Source: Burkholderiales bacterium | Lineage (GTDB): Bacteria; Pseudomonadota; Gammaproteobacteria; Burkholderiales; Burkholderiaceae_E | Direction of reading: 5' to 3' | Assembly: GCA_020348765.1 (NCBI GenBank) | Contig: CP070753.1 | Coordinates: 1,957,456 to 1,964,411 of the forward strand | Length of the DNA: 6,956 nt | Notes under the pieces: generated by a model | What the model saw: only the letters and a program-made list of their open reading frames with translations | Told to the model about the DNA's origin: nothing | Database searches by the model: none | Translations under genes and position numbers: made by a program | Shown here: one piece after another, positions 6,198 to 6,956 of the stretch | Layout: every line of letters starts with the position of its first letter | How positions within the stretch are numbered: the first letter of the stretch is position 1

Positions 6198-6956
6198 TCA
6201 GCTCGCCAGCCGCACGATGTAACCACCCGACTTCTCGTCCCGATCCAGAACCAGCAGGCCACGCGACTGCGCCTCTTCGAGAAGGCCGTTGAACGAGCGA
6301 AACCCGTAGTAGCTCTCGCTGAAGCCCGGGTCGCGCCGCTTCAGGGTCTGCTTGACCATCGAGCCCCAGATCTTGTCGCCTTCGGCGCGATCGACCACGA
6401 GCGCCTCGACCGTCGAGACGATCAGGTCCAGCGCCTTGCGCAGTCGGCGCTGGCTGCCGGCGTCCGAGTCGGTCGCCTCCGGCGCCTCCAACCCCGGCGC
6501 GCCGCCAGCGGACTCGCTTTCGCCCGTGGCGCTGGCGGCCATGACTTCGCCTTGAGCCTCCCCTGAGCCCGCCTCCTCTGTCTGCTCGGACTTGCGCCTG
6601 CTCTTGCCAGCCGCGGTCTTGGCGGCCGCCTTCTTGGCCCCCTTGGCCCCTTTGGTCCCCTTGGCAGCCTTGGCCCCCTTGACAGCCTTGGCCTCCTTGA
6701 CAGCCTTGACAGCCTTGGCTGCCCTGGCCGCGGGCTTCTCCAGTACGCGCACCAGGTCGTCATAGAAGATGAACTCGTCGCAATTGGCGATCAGCAGGTC
6801 GGAGGTCGAGTTCTTGACGCCGACACCGATCACGGTCTTGTCGTTCTCGCGCAGCTTGCTCACCAGCGGCGAGAAGTCCGAGTCGCCGCTGACGATCACG
6901 AACGTGTCCACGTGCGCCAGTCGGGCAAGAACTCGGCCGACATCCGCATGGTCGTC
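6198..6956 (-). CDS. NYN-domain protein with C-terminal OST-HTH/LOTUS domain; 5' part cut off and inverted
   Basis: Leftward gene, stop TGA at 6200-6198, frame open to the window edge. Numbering from codon 6911: residues 2-56 are the C-terminal half of an NYN (PIN-like, DUF88/LabA-type) domain with the acidic motif VSGDSDFSPLV (7-17), then GVGVKNSTSDLLIANCDEF (29-47) and IFYDDLVR. A Lys/Ala-rich linker of three-residue repeats (about 63-97) follows, then an acidic/Ser/Gly stretch. Residues about 157-237 form an OST-HTH/LOTUS winged helix (IWGSMVKQTLKRRDPGF, SYYGFRSFNGLLEEAQSRGLL, SGGYIVRL). NYN proteins are predicted metal-dependent ribonucleases, and OST-HTH domains are linked to RNA binding, so an RNA-processing role is inferred. 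The GTG at 6911 is not a believable start because it falls inside the NYN fold. Upstream of 6914 the minus frame no longer resembles the family; the expected residues appear on the plus strand instead. The allele shown is probably broken or alternative. Confidence 0.85.
   Translation of the reverse strand, partial: DDHADVGRVLARLAHVDTFVIVSGDSDFSPLVSKLRENDKTVIGVGVKNSTSDLLIANCDEFIFYDDLVRVLEKPAARAAKAVKAVKEAKAVKGAKAAKGTKGAKGAKKAAAKTAAGKSRRKSEQTEEAGSGEAQGEVMAASATGESESAGGAPGLEAPEATDSDAGSQRRLRKALDLIVSTVEALVVDRAEGDKIWGSMVKQTLKRRDPGFSESYYGFRSFNGLLEEAQSRGLLVLDRDEKSGGYIVRLAS
6634..6723 (-). repeat. 9-bp tandem repeat encoding a (x-A/V-K)n linker
   Basis: Ten consecutive 9-bp units, plus-strand consensus TTGRCMSCC with variants such as TTGACAGCC, TTGGCCCCC and TTGGTCCCC. 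A further unit lies at 6619-6627. In the gene's frame each unit encodes three residues ending in Lys (AVK, EAK, GAK, AAK, GTK). It forms a basic linker between the NYN and OST-HTH domains, like histone-H1-type or nucleic-acid-binding tails. Exact repeat units predict length variation between strains. Confidence 0.85.
6909..6914. repeat. Palindromic CACGTG at the inversion junction in the NYN gene
   Basis: CACGTG is its own reverse complement and codes His-Val from either strand. Leftward it leads into HVDTFVIV; rightward it leads into HVRQSGKNSADIR. It is the exact point where NYN-coding sequence changes strand. The palindrome does not extend: the flanking bases do not pair. Confidence 0.8.
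6915..6956 (+). pseudogene. Inverted NYN-domain segment (RQSGKNSADIRMVV) on the opposite strand
   Basis: Read on the plus strand, the last 42 bases encode RQSGKNSADIRMVV. This is the segment that normally precedes the HVDTFVIVSGDSDF part of this same NYN family (a K-N-S-A-D-I-R-M-V-V-D-A-L pattern with a conserved Asp). Here it sits in reversed orientation directly next to that part, which is on the minus strand. The minus-strand translation of these bases (DDHADVGRVLARLA, read into HVDTF) has no stop but does not resemble the family. The fragment runs off the window edge. It is either one end of an inverted DNA segment or the start of a fold-back duplication. Confidence 0.75.

Noticed and set aside
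5048..6292. 414-residue plus-strand open frame antisense to tctC
   Set aside because: Arg-rich shadow frame crossing the tctC promoter and the NYN gene stop. The opposite strand has a clear signal peptide and strong Shine-Dalgarno site.
6909..6911. GTG at 6911 as the start codon of the NYN gene
   Set aside because: It lies inside the conserved core of the NYN fold at a His-Val codon pair, so using it would make a protein lacking half the domain. It is better seen as part of the junction.

Overview
The window is GC-rich (roughly two thirds G+C by eye) and densely packed. Its gene content (a Bug-type tripartite tricarboxylate transporter, a YqjM-like flavin oxidoreductase, an NYN plus OST-HTH protein, and the tail of a proteobacterial-type indolepyruvate oxidoreductase) suggests a proteobacterium, most likely beta or gamma. 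This is an inference from family distribution, not a taxonomic identification.

Layout. Positions 2-331 (+) hold the 3' end of a gene resembling indolepyruvate oxidoreductase subunit beta. It converges with an MFS permease (351-1571, -). The MFS gene is divergent from an old-yellow-enzyme family reductase (1751-2917, +), with a shared 179-bp upstream region. The reductase converges on a transporter operon across a short spacer made almost entirely of a 7/8-bp tandem repeat. The operon reads leftward as tctC (5084-6034), tctB (4465-5067) and tctA (2971-4455): a periplasmic binding protein, a small membrane subunit and a large membrane subunit, with gaps of 16 and 9 bp. A 163-bp noncoding stretch with a perfect 14-bp palindrome lies upstream of tctC. 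At the right edge is a leftward gene for an NYN-domain (PIN-like nuclease fold) protein with a Lys/Ala repeat linker and a C-terminal OST-HTH/LOTUS domain.

How the genes work together. The transporter operon is a complete secondary uptake system for a small carboxylate: TctC binds it in the periplasm and TctA/TctB carry it across the inner membrane. The MFS/reductase pair looks like a small uptake or efflux plus reduction module for an unknown, probably unsaturated, substrate. The left-edge gene belongs to aromatic amino-acid or arylpyruvate catabolism. Together this is an ordinary catabolic and transport neighbourhood.

The standout observation is at the right edge. The leftward NYN gene reads normally up to the residues HVDTF at 6914. 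The next 42 bases then encode the preceding part of the same NYN domain (RQSGKNSADIRMVV) on the opposite strand. The switch falls exactly on a palindromic CACGTG. It is either a small inversion inside the gene (possibly invertible) or a fold-back junction from amplification or assembly.
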